From Gnetum montanum (lineage: Eukaryota > Streptophyta > Gnetopsida > Gnetales > Gnetaceae), in contig MNCI01036663.1 of assembly GCA_015680685.1 (NCBI GenBank), positions 54,927-118,926 on the forward strand: a stretch of 64,000 nt of DNA, written 5' to 3'. Of this stretch, positions 1 to 12,594 are shown piece by piece (the first letter of the stretch is position 1; each line of letters starts with the position of its first letter). The translations under genes and the position numbers were made by a program. Under the pieces are notes generated by a model. It had not been told where the DNA came from. It saw only the letters and a program-made list of their open reading frames with translations, and searched no databases.

Positions 1-299
1 TGCTTCTCATTTTTCCTATTACACCTCATTTTCTATCTACCCTACCTATTATCATCAATCTATCTATCCTAATTATTTTCATCAACCATCCCATTGGTCT
101 CATACTAATCTTATTTCTATAGGACCTACATATTCTACTCCTATATGATTAATTCTTTTTTCTTTGAACCCACTTATGCATTTCTATGATTTTACTAAAT
201 AATTAAAAGTCCTTATACTTAAGGTACAAATGGTTGAAGAATAATATAGAAATTAGTAGCTTTACAAGAAAATAGGAAAAATATCCTTAAATATCATAT

Positions 300-690
300 A
301 TAGATGGATAGAAAGAATGGACTAATCAAATATTAGAAGGCATGTTGTAATATTGTGCTTTGCAGTACATAAATAGTTGGAATGAGTTATCTTTAGTGGA
401 GTTCACCTATAATAATTATTATTATCCAACTTTGACGGTAGCTTTGTATGAAGCCCTATATAGTAGAACATGTTAGATGTTGTTGTGTTAGGATGCTATT
501 CAGGATAGATAGTACATTAGTAGTTTAGTATTGATATTGTAATGCAAACTATGAATTTTAAGAATGGAGATAAAGTATTTTTGATGGTATTCCCATTAAG
601 AGCCCTAATGAGATTAGGAAGAAAAGGAGAGTTAGCTCCTTGCTCTATTGGGCTATTTTAGGTTTTATATAAATTTTTATGTTTATTTCT
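300..690 (+). pseudogene. Ty3/gypsy chromovirus-type integrase fragment
   Basis: This is the C-terminal half of a retrotransposon integrase, which would insert element cDNA into host DNA. Read with frame changes it gives TDG-KEWTNQILEGM, then ELSLVEFTYNNYYYPTL and ALYEALYSRTC, the usual plant chromovirus series around the third catalytic region (TDGQTER, LVEFAYNNSYH, PFEALYGR). From about 550 a second stretch reads NFKNGDKVFLMVFP and RLGRKGELAP, matching the conserved region that precedes the chromodomain. Several in-frame stops are present, so it is dead. No RT, LTR or chromodomain could be placed next to it. It lies opposite in strand to the gag fragment at 4.5-5.3 kb and is probably a separate element. 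Family assignment is from motif recall; lineage within the chromoviruses is not resolved. Confidence 0.75.
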
Positions 691-1277
691 CCTTTATATG
701 TGCTTTGTTTATATGCTGGTATGGTTAGCAATATAATCAAAGTCATAGTTTATGGGTTAAGCATTCAAGGAATTTAGACCTTTGACCCAAGACTTATTAT
801 AAGCTCATGAAACCTTAAGAACCCTAAATAATCTCTTGTTAGTTTAAGAAAGATGGGGTTTTATAGTTTATTTTTGGGAGGATTAAAAAAAGAGACTTAT
901 GTTTAATTTTGAAAATTTTTTAAATTCTATTTTTCAGAAAAATTGTATGAGATTAACCCATTAGAATTACTTTGAATTAAAATTAAAATGAAAAGGGTTA
1001 ATTTTTTAATTAGAGCTTTCTCTTATATAAGCCTTCATTATCTACCTTATTATTCATAAATTAGGGGATGTGGTACTCCTTATTATCTATATAATTCATT
1101 CATATAACCAATATCTATGAGAGCCAAAGATGTTGATTTGTCAAGCAAGACAAAGATCAAGGAATTCATTGAAATAACATTACCTTTACATCTAGCCCAG
1201 GGTGGTGGTGGTAGTGAAGAGAAGGAGGGAAGGGGGATTTTGGACCTAAAGAAAATGATTAATAATACTTAAAATAT
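691..1277. other. No recognisable feature
   Basis: AT-rich sequence downstream of the integrase fragment. It may contain the eroded chromodomain or 3' end of that element, but I could not recognise a motif. A short GGT-rich run lies at about 1,200-1,235. Confidence 0.4.
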
Positions 1278-1545
1278 ATAGAGTACATCAAATCATTAAA
1301 GAGAAAGTCTAAAGAAAATGCCCAATGGTTTTGGGGATGTCTTTTCAAGTTTTCATCCTTATAACAAATCTTGAAAAACCTTTCCTATGGTGTAGGTAAA
1401 GGATCATGCCTTACGCTTTTTTAGAAGCATGCTCATGGATTTTCACTTCTTACTAAAGGATTTCTAGTAAAGAGGAGAGAAAAAATTTTTACCCTAACAT
1501 CTAGATTTTCATAGTAGTGTAAGTAATTAATTAGGCCTTTTTCAT
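1278..1545. repeat. Dispersed repeat R3, copy 1
   Basis: One of four diverged copies in this window (others near 13,427, 44,783 and 46,650). Shared landmarks are a block reading 'tcttttcaagttttcatcct', then 'aatcttgaaaaacc', then 'ttttcacttctta' followed by 'aaaggatttct'. The unit has no recognised coding content, so its class is unknown. Confidence 0.7.
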
Positions 1546-4470
1546 GTTTCTTGTCTTGACTTTACTAATTTTTTTTATTTTTTATAAATCTAATTAAGGT
1601 TTCTAGGTTAGTCTATCATAGCAAAGATCCTAACATCTAATGAAAGGTTTTCATCAATCAATTTTAAGAGATAGGAAATTTACTATAAATTCTCCTATTA
1701 ATCTAATTTAGTTCTTAGCCATTCTTATGAGGGTAGACTAGGATGGGGGTAGGATGTTAGATAATAAAAAATATTAATAATGAAGAAACAAAATTTAAAG
1801 TACATTACAAGCTTGACACTAAGTAGACATCATAAAAAATATGGAAAGAGAAAAGATTTTTGATTTTAGGAATGTCTACCCAGGTATACAATATTATAAT
1901 TAATAATTTAAAAAATAAATGAAGAAAATTAATTATTAGTAGGGAAGAATGTCCCAATCCTAACAAAAATTCGCATCACTTTTCAATATCTATGCTTGAA
2001 CTTAAGATAGCAAAAGGATTCAAGATATAGAGCTATAACTTAATACCAATGTTCGTATCTAAAAAGAAGTGGTAGCACTTATGGAAGACCTTCACCTTGT
2101 CACTTTTTATTATTCTTACATCAATAATATTTACTAACTATATCTTCCTTATTGAAACTAGTTTTAATCTTTAAATTAATAGTATTGTTGTCAAATAAGA
2201 AAAAACTTATGTTATGAGCTATTTGTCTAGCCTACTTAATAATTCCTCTCATAATAGTAAAAATATACATAGGAAATTCTATCTTCTCTAGATTAATTAT
2301 TTTCATTTGATCATTCTTATCTATGATATTAACTTGATTTTTCATATCTTTCACTTCATATTATTTTTTTATCTTTAACTTCAACATGTTTTTTTAAGAA
2401 TCCTTTTTCTTCAGTAGTAAAGGATAAGCATTTAATAATTTTTTTTTCAGAATGGTAAAATTTAAAGGAATTAAGAAGATTATAATATATAATTATCTAA
2501 ATAGAAGTCTTTCCTTTGAGTTATAATACGAATTCCTTTTTATGAGTGAGAATATTAATTTTAACAAAGAAACATTTATGAAAATCAAAATTTATAGAAG
2601 TAGACTTCATATGTTTAATAGGATCGAGCAGATCAACAATTAATTACTCAGGTTTTTGAAAAATCAATGGAAGATTATATAACTAGACAAAACATGGAAC
2701 TTTATCATATTCTTTAAATTGGACATCAAAATCTAGGGCCCAATTACAAATGAATAACACTACATGCTTATGTATAAAATACCTTATATCTACAATATGT
2801 TGCATCATCAAAGCATTACCTAACTCAATAAGTAGAAAAAAAGTACAAATAATACCTATAATGAAGAACTTTAATACCTAGAATGAAGGACTTTGATGTC
2901 ATATTTTTCCATCACATCATTTAACTATAAAATAAAACTTTGATCTTGAGGCAAGTAAACCAAAATTTGAATAAGCACATATTGTGATGAAAGATCAGCA
3001 ACTAATGACTCATAGATATTTTTCAGGAGAACAAAATTAGGTGTTTTAGTTGCATCAACTTCATTAGAAGAAGGTGTCACACCTTTTTTCTTCCAACTTG
3101 TAAATTTGCATTTTAAGAATTAATAGAAATTTTTGCATTGATAAAAGAAGTAGAAATTTCAACATTAGTTAGAGAAGTTGAGAGTAATACAGAATTTCCA
3201 TCTAGATAAATTAGATATACTAGAAAAAATTTAAAGAGAGAAAAATAATATCTACCAAAAAAATTAATTCATTAAAGAAATATTAGATCCATCATAAGCA
3301 TTTGAGCACTTTTATGAATATTTTTTCTAATGCTATTACAAATGAATTATCTATGAAGAAGTTTATTACATCAAAAGTTAAATATTAGCATTAAGCTCAT
3401 TGCCTTATTAGACAAGAGGTTTTTGGTTTAAGTTACACTTGAGACATCATCATATTTATGTATAAAATATAGCTAAGTCAAATGGTAATATGGATAATGA
3501 AAAGAGACTTAAGATTTTGGTTTCACAAGTGTCAGGTTACAAGTTTGGACTACCAATGGGCTCAATTATATTTTCTTTTAAATAAAAATTAGTAAAAATA
3601 GAAAAATTCTAAAAAAATTTCTTGATGAATGTAAATTGAAGAGTCAGGCATAATATAATATAATACTTCTTGAAGTAGAGATAATGCCATTAGAGGCTAA
3701 ATTTATTTGTTAGGCTAAAGTTATTTGTTAGTTTATAAATTACAGTCATAATATTTTTGCATATTTATTAAATAAATATTCTAAAAAATTAATGGTGGAA
3801 ACCTATGATAAATTTTGGTTTCATGAGGATGTTTTACAACTTAATAAATAGAATCTTCAAGAGTACATTCTCTATTATAATTCTAACCAAGTTCGTAATT
3901 TGGTAAAATAATTAGTATTTTAAAATATTTAGGAAAATATAAAAGGAAAAAAAATTTCTATTTAAATAGTATCTAGGGAGCCCTTAATTCAAAGAAAAAC
4001 TATTTATCTACTACTATTCCTTATCAATTATGATCCATAATTAGTAAAACATGAATGGGATCTCATCATATAAAAGTTAAAATAAGTATCTGGCTAAAAA
4101 TTCCTAAGGAGGAATGGATATGATGATTGTACAAAACAAATAACATTAAAGTTGAATACCATTTTTTTTGCAATGTCCTAAATTCAAGCACATTAAACAT
4201 ATATGAGATATTATAGTTGTAATTTTGTTTGATGTGTTTTAAATGTTAGGAAGAATAATTGGTAATTTTCTTAATCATGTTTTCAAAACTCATAGCATAT
4301 ATATTTATATTATTTAATAGATCTAGAAGGTATATATATGTAATAAAATTCTAGTTTTAGTTTTAGTTTTATTATTTTTTAATGTCATGAAATTTAAAAT
4401 TTGGACATGTATAGTATTTTCTATGCTTCATCAGAATCATGATTCCTCCAATTTTTTTTGCAAATTGAAC
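1546..4470. other. Unassigned AT-rich region, possibly decayed coding
   Basis: No LTR, tRNA or protein domain was recognised. Around 3,780-4,140 on the plus strand one frame reads fairly smoothly between stops (for example KKLMVETYDKFWFHEDVL and NLQEYILYYNSNQVRN), and the minus strand near 2,350-2,600 has a similar appearance. These could be eroded element genes but match no family I know, so no function is proposed. Confidence 0.3.
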
Positions 4471-4479
4471 ATTTTATAT

Positions 4480-5330
4480 TTTCATTTAGGGTTCTAAATC
4501 ATGTTCCAACATATGCATCTATCCCTATTTCAATGTATGCATCTACCTAATGTAACATAGCTTCTTAAAAAGCTTTGCAAACTTTCATGTAATATTTCTT
4601 TACACTTTTATCTACTTGTCTTACATATCTTAACCTTTGTATAGCCTCTTGTCTATAATAAGAGTTTTCCAAACTTTACTTTAACATATATTGCATGAGA
4701 GACCAATCTTTGATAAGAGTGCCATTACATACCATATAAGAATGATTTTCTTTCTCCTACCATACAAGTTTTGTACCTTCAAAATTTATCTCACCATATG
4801 ACACCTTTTGATAATCTTCTACATCTTCAAGCTCATAATTTTTGTTGATCATCCTAAGCCAAGAGAGAAAATATTTAGTACCTTCCATTCCATTAAAGGA
4901 TTTAACTTCAAAATCAGGTATTTTTGAAGAATTTTTACAAGTTGTAGTAAGAGTAAGTTCAATTTCTTCATCTTGATTCCTTTGAGGTCTGGAAGAAAGT
5001 TCATTCTTTTCTTTTTTTGGAAAAATGAATCCTTGAGACTTATTCTCAACACTTGGATAATGAAGAGGCTAATCACCTTGCTTTTCATTCTCTCCAAATT
5101 TCTTATTTTCAAAAGGAAGATTATCTTCAAGAGACACATGGAGGAATGTCATGGAAAAGCTCTTTATGAAGAATCACTTGAATTATTTCCTTACGTACAT
5201 GCCTTTGGTGAAGAAGCATGTCCTTTTTTCTCTTCTAACTTTTTATGTTTCTCAAGAATGAACTTGAGAGAATTTCTCATGTTATTCATGTCTTTATTCA
5301 TCTTCAACTATTTTCTTCTTTGAATCAATG
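4480..5330 (-). pseudogene. Ty3/gypsy gag remnant
   Basis: Gag is the capsid precursor of an LTR retrotransposon and would form cytoplasmic virus-like particles. On the minus strand, from about 4,935 downwards, one frame reads IPDFEVKSFNGMEGTKYF, then LSWLRMINKNYELEDVEDY, INFEGTKLVW, and near 4,575-4,670 SYYRQEAIQRLRYVRQ followed by DKSVKKYYMKVCKAF. This is the order of the plant retrotransposon gag domain (PF03732-like: target patch, W-W helix, RQ..QRLRxLRQ). Stops interrupt it at the second tryptophan and elsewhere. It sits about 350 bases inside the LTR and primer site at 5,665-6,226, the expected place for gag. No protease or RT follows at lower coordinates, so only the 5' end of the element remains. 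Confidence 0.75.
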
Positions 5331-5664
5331 ATGAAATTGAACTAAAAAGATAAATTCTACAAAGAAATGTAAAATATCAAAATATTGCAAAGTAATGAAA
5401 CAAAGATTACTTAAATCTTAGTACAAATGAGTCTAATATATTTAAATATTATCAATTATAAACCAATGGATATCCAATTCTATAATTATATTCCCAATAT
5501 TTAAAAATATGATCAACTTTTGGATCAAAGGATTTTTCCAAACCCTAAGAAGAGTAGAAAAGATAAAAATTAAGAATTTAAACAAAACTTGAAGAAATGA
5601 AAATGATTCATTATAATTGAGGTTATAATTCTCCACTTGAATTAAATTATCTTTAAAGCTAAAT

Positions 5665-5675
5665 CTTTGATACCA
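5665..5675 (-). other. Primer-binding site, tRNA-iMet type
   Basis: The minus strand reads TGGTATCAAAG directly after the LTR end. This is one substitution from the common plant retrotransposon primer site TGGTATCAGAG, complementary to the 3' end of initiator methionine tRNA. It fixes the LTR/internal boundary and the direction of the element. Confidence 0.7.
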
Positions 5676-5676
5676 A

Positions 5677-6226
5677 TATTATCAGGATCTCTCTTAGATT
5701 CCAAAATTCAAGCTCTCTCAAACCAAAACAAAGCCAAATTTGAACAAGAAAGAAAAGATAAAAGTTTATTTGTACTAAAGAAAAAATAAGTACAATTACA
5801 CAGGAAGCACACAAGAAGCACACAAATCCCTAGAGTAGATAAGTAATTCAATTAAGTTATCACTCTACACATAAAGCAAAAAAACCCACTCACAAATACT
5901 TAAAGAGAACTCATAAGTCTCTTAAGGATGATGGCTAAACAATTAATATCTTAACTTTGTCCTCATAATCACTCTACATCCATACAATCTCTTCTTTCTC
6001 TCTGGCCTAAACTTAGGCCTTTGATGCTTATTTATACTTTTTTCCATAATCTTTCATCTTCTCTGGACATCTTAATTATACTTTTATGTCCATTGGAATC
6101 CTCACACAACACATCTTGTCAACAAAAAAGATTAAAAACATTTAAACTAAGAAAATCCAAAGTTCCATCCTATAGGAATTTATCTGTGGATCCTCTTGGT
6201 GTTTGGTTCTCAAGAGGTTTGTAACA
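5677..6226 (-). repeat. 5' LTR of the gag-bearing gypsy element
   Basis: On the minus strand the block begins TGTTAC and ends TAATA (expected TAACA, one C-to-T change), giving short inverted ends; it abuts the tRNA-iMet-type primer site. Inside, in the right order, are a TATA-like GTATAAATAAG (6,027-6,036) and an AATAAA poly(A) signal (5,765-5,770). Length about 550 bp. No second copy of this LTR is present in the window. Confidence 0.6.
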
Positions 6227-6539
6227 AAATACAAGCATTAAAAATATAGCCCACCATATCTATTAATGAAGAGTGGTACCTTAAAAAGATGTATCTCTTC
6301 TTGAACAACCACCAAGAAGATGTAACTATCAAAATCTAGGATTTTACCATTTCTTATTCAATAGAGACCATGACATAGGCTCTAGGGCTTCCAGATGTGA
6401 GAAGAAAACTCAAAAAAATATTTACACAATCTGAAGTTAAGAACAAAAGGGAGTGGATTCAAAGGTATTATGAACTTGATTGCAAAAGGTACTTTGTACT
6501 TACCTAGATTTAGAAAATCTATTTTAAGATTGTAACATA

Positions 6540-8665
6540 CCATTTGAAACCTATAATATGCATAAGCAAAATAATATCCTTCTCCATGAGGGCTCGTACT
6601 CCACTTAGTAGGAAATTTCTAGTCAACCTACTTGAGCTCATCTTTTTTGAGATTAATAAATACTTCAAGGAAAATGAGAAGGATAAAAATACACTCCTCT
6701 TTCCATGTCATACTATAAATTTATGTAGAAGTAAATGGATTACTTTCTACTTCAACAACATTCTTTAAAATTCCAACACAACATCTTTATAGGAGATGAT
6801 GAAAGACAAGCCACCCATAAGGCTCTAAGAGGAAACACCACCTTTGCTAACTAAGGAGGCACTAGATACTAGAGCTAAAATTTATGATTTGAGATCATCA
6901 TAGTAATTGTAAGGTTGAGGATCCATAAATTGGCATCCTATTGTGAACAACTTGAATGAAGTTTCTTGAACTATAAGCTAGTAGCATGATAATTGTTCAA
7001 ATTTATTCTCCACATGAAGAATCCAAGCCACTGGTCTAGTGAACCCTACTATACAGGTAGCTATAGTATCCCTTCCATCTAAATAAATACCAAAATGTTT
7101 GGGTAATGCTATATTTTTCTCTATGATGCTAGAAGATGGGAATTGAGTCATAGTGGTAATTATGCCATATAAAGAGCAAGAGATAGTTGTGGAGGTGGCA
7201 GCAAATAGAATTATATTAACACTAAAGTTTCTTGCATTATCTATACTAGATTTTAGTACAATGGTAGATATCCAAATTTCTACAGGAATTAGATCAAAGG
7301 GTATGAGTGTAGCCTAGCATGAGGAAGTGCTAGAAAGACTTGTGAACACTAGGCCATTAATTTTACAATTATTTGATATTTCAAAACACATAACATCAAC
7401 CTAGTCTATAGTAATCAAGATAAGGAGCAAGCTCATGATTGAAAAATTGTAACTTCAGAAAGTTATATCACTTAATTAATAAGTGAAGATTGAAGTTTTC
7501 CAATTGAGAGATCACTTATATAATCATGCTCTTCACTAACCTAGCTTGATCAAATATGAGGTCTTTCAGAAACTCAAGGCTAAATAATAACAAGTTAGAA
7601 TAGAAAGGGAGAAGGTAACCTAGGATTCATCCTTCACAAGTTAGTGCTTACTAAAGTGAATAAGGACCTTGTCCTAGTATGCAAAAAAAACAAGAATTTA
7701 GCAAAAGAAAATAGAAGACTATTCACAATAGAGAAACAAATAGAATAACTAGAAGAATTCCTTAAGAATCAACAAGAAAAATTGGTGAGACTAAACAAAA
7801 ATATGTGGAGATTGAAAATAGAAAATAGAAATATCTTAATGAAGGAGGTATGAACAATTAGACAAAGATTGATAATCAACATCTTTGCCTAGAAAATTGA
7901 AGCTCTAAAATATAAAAATTTTTAAAATCATCATATAGAAAAGGTAGGAATGCAAAAGGAAATCAATAAGAAAGAAACAAAATTGATCATTTATAAAATG
8001 AAAGAAGCCCTCTAGTAACTCGAAGGTGATGCATGGTAGCCTATCTTTGATGAACTAAATGCATACAATAAATAGAAATCTACATGAAGGAGTTGCAAAT
8101 TGAAGAGATAAATGAATATATGAAGTTATCTAATCTTTTGTATGCCAATATTATTATGTTCACTCCTAGGAGGATAAGATTAGAATTGGTGAATCAAGTT
8201 TCCAGCTCATACTTATTGCATGAGAAAAAATAAAAGTTTCACAAGGAGGCATGACAAAAATGAGAAATAGCTAGTGTAGAGCAAGAATTCCTTAAGGAAA
8301 AATTTGAAGATAACATAACTATAGCCAAAAAAACTTGGCCAAAAGGATGGACAACTACTAAGCACTACAAAACATGGTGAATTTGTTTGACATTAAATAA
8401 AAAAAAAATCTACTTGGTTTGTTAATGCTGATGAGATGTCGTTTACTTTATATTGTCCTTAGGAAGTTCCTATAGTTGTTGCTCTAGGTAAATTAGCTTG
8501 GATCATCAATAATCATAAGATGAAGGAAGCAAACATGAGAGTCTTGATAGATACATTCAAACTAAAATCAATAGTAACATTAGCAAGATAGCTACATCCC
8601 ACATTGAGGAATGAGAAGCCTTCACAAGAACCGCCATTATGTGCATCACTTAAGGCATATGCATC
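6540..8665 (+). pseudogene. Decayed coiled-coil reading frame, family unknown
   Basis: I do not recognise this protein. A 74-codon open stretch starts at 6,544 (FLVNLLELIFFEINKYF). From about 7,680 to 8,330 the plus strand reads as lysine/glutamate-rich helix broken by stops (LAKENRRLFTIEKQIE, LEEFLKNQQEKLVRLN, LKIENRNILMKEV, EFLKEKFEDNITIAKK), the look of a long coiled coil. A last coding-like stretch at about 8,410-8,650 includes VNADEMSFTLYCP and VALGKLAWIINNHKMKEA. A probable LTR follows at once, so it may be a non-canonical extra ORF or a gag-like product of a lost element. Frame changes and stops show it is not functional. Limits are approximate. Confidence 0.45.
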
Positions 8666-9200
8666 AATTCATTTTTTATACATATATGTATTACCATTTT
8701 TGTAATGTATTCAATTTTGGTATGAGTCAAAGATTGTAAACACTTGGCTAAATTTTGTAATGTGGCACACAAGTTAATTAGTTACTCATAATATTTTGTA
8801 AATAACTTGATCCCAATTTTCTTGACTTGAGAACAAGTTCTCAATTAGTCATGGAGGTATGATTAATCTTATTTTTAATAGGTTGCATCAATGAAACAAC
8901 ATCAACACATTAGCATAAATACATGATCTACTTCATCAATGTAATAACATTGACATAGGTGTAATAAATATCTATATAAATATCTGCACCCACCATATTT
9001 ATGACATCATTTGATTGGTAGTGTAGCAAAACTCTATCAGATTGTTCCTCTAGAAGCTAGAATTTATCATTAAGTGACTGCGAAGTAAATTAAGTGGATT
9101 ATAAGAAATCTTATTCAAGTAATCATCTACCTAAACATATTTCATGTTAATAATAAAGATTGAGATCTATTTTCCTTCACTATAGTATTTGACATTAAAT
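8666..9200 (+). repeat. Probable LTR (3' LTR of the preceding decayed element)
   Basis: It follows the end of the coiled-coil frame and contains a promoter-like arrangement on the plus strand: TATA-like 'tctatataaatatctgc' near 8,970, then about 180 bases on an AATAAAG poly(A) signal near 9,152. No second copy is in the window and the exact ends were not found, so the call rests on context and signals only. Confidence 0.4.
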
Positions 9201-9269
9201 AGATATTTTTTATATAATTTATTTTAATTTTTAAAATCTCAAGTAGTCATTTAATTATTTTCCATTTAT

Positions 9270-9540
9270 CATAATTAACTACATTGCATAAGCATGATCA
9301 ACTTCAAGTATAAAAGTGTTAACATTTGGTAATCCTAGTAGTGCACCATTTGGTACACCTAATAGTGGGTACTTTGTAACCCATCAATGTTGATGTATGT
9401 TTAGGATATATATGGGAAGCTAAGGACATATGCTTCATGCCTAAGGTATATTAGATTTTTTTCTGGTACTTAGGCAAAATAATTTAGAATTATAATATTT
9501 TAATATATTAATAACAATTTTTCTATGGGTCAAACAACAT
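9270..9540 (+). repeat. Dispersed repeat R1, copy 1, left part
   Basis: Matches in inverted orientation the segment 12,800-13,035. Landmarks are 'ttggtaatcct', 'ttggtacac' and 'tgtaacccatc' against the opposite strand's 'ttggtaatcct', 'ttggtacac' and 'ttggcaaccca'. The match continues to a TTTTAATA-rich stretch at about 9,510. It resumes only at 11,632, so the sequence in between is an insertion. Confidence 0.65.
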
Positions 9541-10429
9541 CATCATCATAGGCCATGCAAAACATCATGTTTTTAACCCATGGTTTATATTTTATTTTTT
9601 CTTGTTAATCTTGGCTTATGTCTTTTCATTAATTTTCTCAAGCTTCTTGAGGATTTAATCTCATGACCTTCCAAGGATTTTTATTTATGCACAAGTATTT
9701 TGAAATCCTAATTAATCTTTTATTAAAGGTTTCATTCTATAAACTATGAATTTCCTTTTTATAAATATTCTTCTTTTAAACTTTTACTTTTGAAAATAGC
9801 TAGTCTCTTTTTGTAAATTTGTTTTATTAAACTTTTTATAGTGGATACCATTAATTTTTTATGTTTTATTTCTAAGAATGGATTGCTAGGATGATGGCAC
9901 ATGTTGTGAACTGTTAGTTCGATATTTTTGGAATATACTATCTTTTGATAAGACCTGTTCAAACTTTATTCTATTTCTTAACAAAGTAAACTTGGAATTT
10001 TCTATTATTTTGATGGAATCTTAGCTAACTTTTTCAATTGTTATGCAATTAATATAAGTGGTATTCTATTATGAACTATTGTTTCCATTATGACTGGAAA
10101 ATTCTAAGATTGTATATTAAGATAAGGTTTCAAATTTTGTGCATTCTTTATCCATTTTGTTGGTCAATCGCTCTTTTGGTGATCTTGATTTACTCTAGGT
10201 ACTTCAAAAAATTCAACCTTATATCTTGCAAGTCTCTAAATTATTAAGGTAGAGCAACCAATTCCATATTTGCTTTCTCCTTCTGATTTTAAATTATCGA
10301 ATGCAGCCTTGTAACTCCTGAAATATGTAGCTCTTTATATGTTAAATTGTTTTTTATATTCATGATGTAAATTCTAGTTTATTTTATTCTCCTTTTCTTG
10401 ATCTTTTTTTGTGATTTTTGACATGTCTT

Positions 10430-10860
10430 TGGTAACATGTCTCACCACCATAACTTGTGGTAAAGACACTAGCAAAGACCATGGATCAAGATGAGATGAA
10501 GGTATTGAACATGACTAAACCATGGATCATGGTTTTGCATGTGTTCCAAATTAAAGCTAGGGTGCACCTTTTCTTGAGTTGTGGTATTCACCATAACCTA
10601 TGGTGAGGTTGTCATCTAGACCATGTCTAGACCACATGTTGAGGTAAGGTAGAAATGCATAGTAGTAAATTCCATAGATCATTGTTGAGTCATGATCTAG
10701 ACCAAAACCACATCATAGATTAGGATAAGATGAAATATGTTGCAATAAATTCCAAGAGTTATGGACGAGTCATGATCTTAACCATAACCTAACCACGAGT
10801 CATGGTTAATTTGCCATTATACACCATGAATCATGGTCAACTCATAGTTGACTTATGCTC
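10430..10860. repeat. Degenerate tandem repeat rich in CATGATC dyads
   Basis: Units of roughly 80-90 bp recur at about 10,484, 10,641 and 10,722. Each has a 'gataagatgaaat'-like block, a 'caataaattcca'-like block, a 'gagtcatgatct' block and a 'taaccataacc'-like tail. Many short palindromic words (CATGATC, ACCATGGATCATGGT) are scattered through it. Confidence 0.5.
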
Positions 10861-10959
10861 ATCAATCTTAACCATTTTTGTATCATTCTTATGTCCTTTG
10901 AGCTATTTCTGATGTCTAATGTCATGTAACATGCATTTTCTAGAATGCCAATTTCTTAA

Positions 10960-11270
10960 CATGCTTTTAACAGGATGAATGGATAAGCATTATGGGGATT
11001 CCAGGTTAACCTTTAGAGCATGATCCACATTGCCTATGATTGTACATTGTGTAGCTAGGTTTGTTTATTAATGAATAGACATTATGAAGGATAAGATTGA
11101 CTATCATGCTTGATCCATATCATCTATGATTGTGCATAGGCTATGAAAATTGACAAGCATTGAGGGGAAATTATTACCCATTTGATGTCTACTCACATCA
11201 CTTGTGGTTGTCATATTACTAGTTCCTTAATAAATAATGATAGGGTAGGTGAACCCCATGGTATATTTCT
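10960..11270. repeat. Three-copy degenerate tandem repeat
   Basis: Three related units start near 10,983, 11,076 and 11,150. Shared words are 'aagcattatggggatt', 'agacattatgaaggat' and 'aagcattgaggggaa', each followed by a 'cat(c/g)ta-tgattgt(a/g)cat'-like end. No coding content. Confidence 0.4.
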
Positions 11271-11631
11271 AGGAAGTTTGATCAATGAAGTTATTTCTTC
11301 ATTTTAGATTTAGTTTCAATTCTAGATTTATATCATATTGATTATTATGTATTAGAGCTTATGGAATGATGGATATTCTCAACGTTCTCCTTTGAGAATA
11401 CAAATTTGTCATGTCAAGAGATTTAATTATGGATTATGTTTTTATGGTTATGAAATTTCTACCTTAAGTACTCTAATGTGTAGTTTTGAACTTTACCATG
11501 CAATTTGGTTATGTTTTATAATGTTTATGGTGATTATTTTCTTAAGATGTAAGTATTATGATGTCACCTATTGAAGTTATAGGATATTAATGACTTAGAC
11601 TTGGTTTATGTTAAGTATATTTTTTGGGATG

Positions 11632-11835
11632 TTACATGCATCAATCATACTTAACTATATAAACTAGCCCACATAACTATGATCGGAAAGACAATGATCA
11701 ATGATGTAATGCTTAGCTATCTAAATAATAATACTAGTACTAATTTGTACAACTCAATTTGATTGCACATGAATGATCATGATTTGGATGGTTGGGTGTA
11801 AGGTCTACTCTACCACTCATCATATGTCCATGCAT
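11632..11835 (+). repeat. Dispersed repeat R1, copy 1, right part
   Basis: Matches in inverted orientation 12,600-12,795: 'cttaactatata', 'gacaatgat' and 'gatttggatggttgggtgta' here correspond to 'cttaactatata', 'ggcaatgat' and 'gatttgtatggttggatgta' on the other strand. Confidence 0.65.
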
Positions 11836-12284
11836 ATTTGCTAATGCATCAAACAAAAAATGAAATTTTTAGTTTCATCATATCTTGAAGCTTAGGAAAA
11901 TAATTATAAAAAATTTAATGTACTATGTAGTTTTTGCTAATAGAAAAGAAAAGCAAGCCTTACAACATAGCCCTCTTCAACCTACAAAGAATAAGTATTT
12001 TTTATATGTTCTATGTCATACTAGACTAATAGCATAGTAACTTCAAGTAAAAGTTATAAAAAGTAGATTTTTAGTAACCATAAACTATAAATAAACATAT
12101 TTTAAAATTGTATTTGTTAGGTTGCAATTTGAGGTATATTCTTAATATAATAGGCTAAGCCCAATAGTGAGGTAAGCCTATAATCATGATAACAAAATTT
12201 TAATTTTCAGCCTCTTCAACTATACCCTACTTTAACATGTTGAAACTTAAAACTTTCTTCACTATATATACCTCTAATACATAT

Positions 12285-12412
12285 ATAACTAAAATTAATT
12301 GAAACATAGGTACACTCCAAGATTTTATATAATTTTATAATGCAACACTACCTAGTAGAATCGAACCTGTAACTTGGCATTACCAGGCTAAGGCCCATAC
12401 TACTAGTGCTAC
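12285..12412 (-). repeat. tRNA-derived SINE (family S1)
   Basis: The minus strand carries a tRNA-like head with a perfect B box GGTTCGATTC at about 12,358-12,367 and an A-box-like GTAGCACTAGTAG about 50 bases upstream. It is followed by the shared S1 body ending in CCTATGTTTCAATT. B box and body match the other S1 copies at 15.0, 15.3, 46.4 and 49.1 kb. Confidence 0.6.
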
Positions 12413-12594
12413 TTATACCCCTAATACATATAGCTAACATGATACCTTAATATTACTATAGAACTTAGGTAGAACATACAGATTATTTTGAGTTTTAACA
12501 TCCCTTTAATAATTTGTTTTCTTTCTTTGGTATGGGTGGAGGGGTGGGACAATAGGAAAGGAGAGAGGGTTAGATCCCCAAAAAATGAATAATA

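Larger units (their letters stand above)
9541..11631 (+). mobile_element. Insertion splitting R1, probable solo LTR
   Basis: About 2.1 kb present in R1 copy 1 and absent from the inverted copy at 12.6-13.0 kb. The right end reads TTTTTTGGGATGTTACA, the style in which long LTRs of plant chromoviruses finish. A clear TGTAAC-type start was not found on the left, so that boundary is uncertain. The interior holds degenerate tandem repeats at 10.43-10.86 and 10.96-11.27 kb. It has no coding domains. Confidence 0.45.

Noticed and set aside
2330-4140. Integrated pararetrovirus-like genes
   Set aside because: Coding-looking stretches exist, but no movement-protein, coat zinc-finger or RT motif could be identified.
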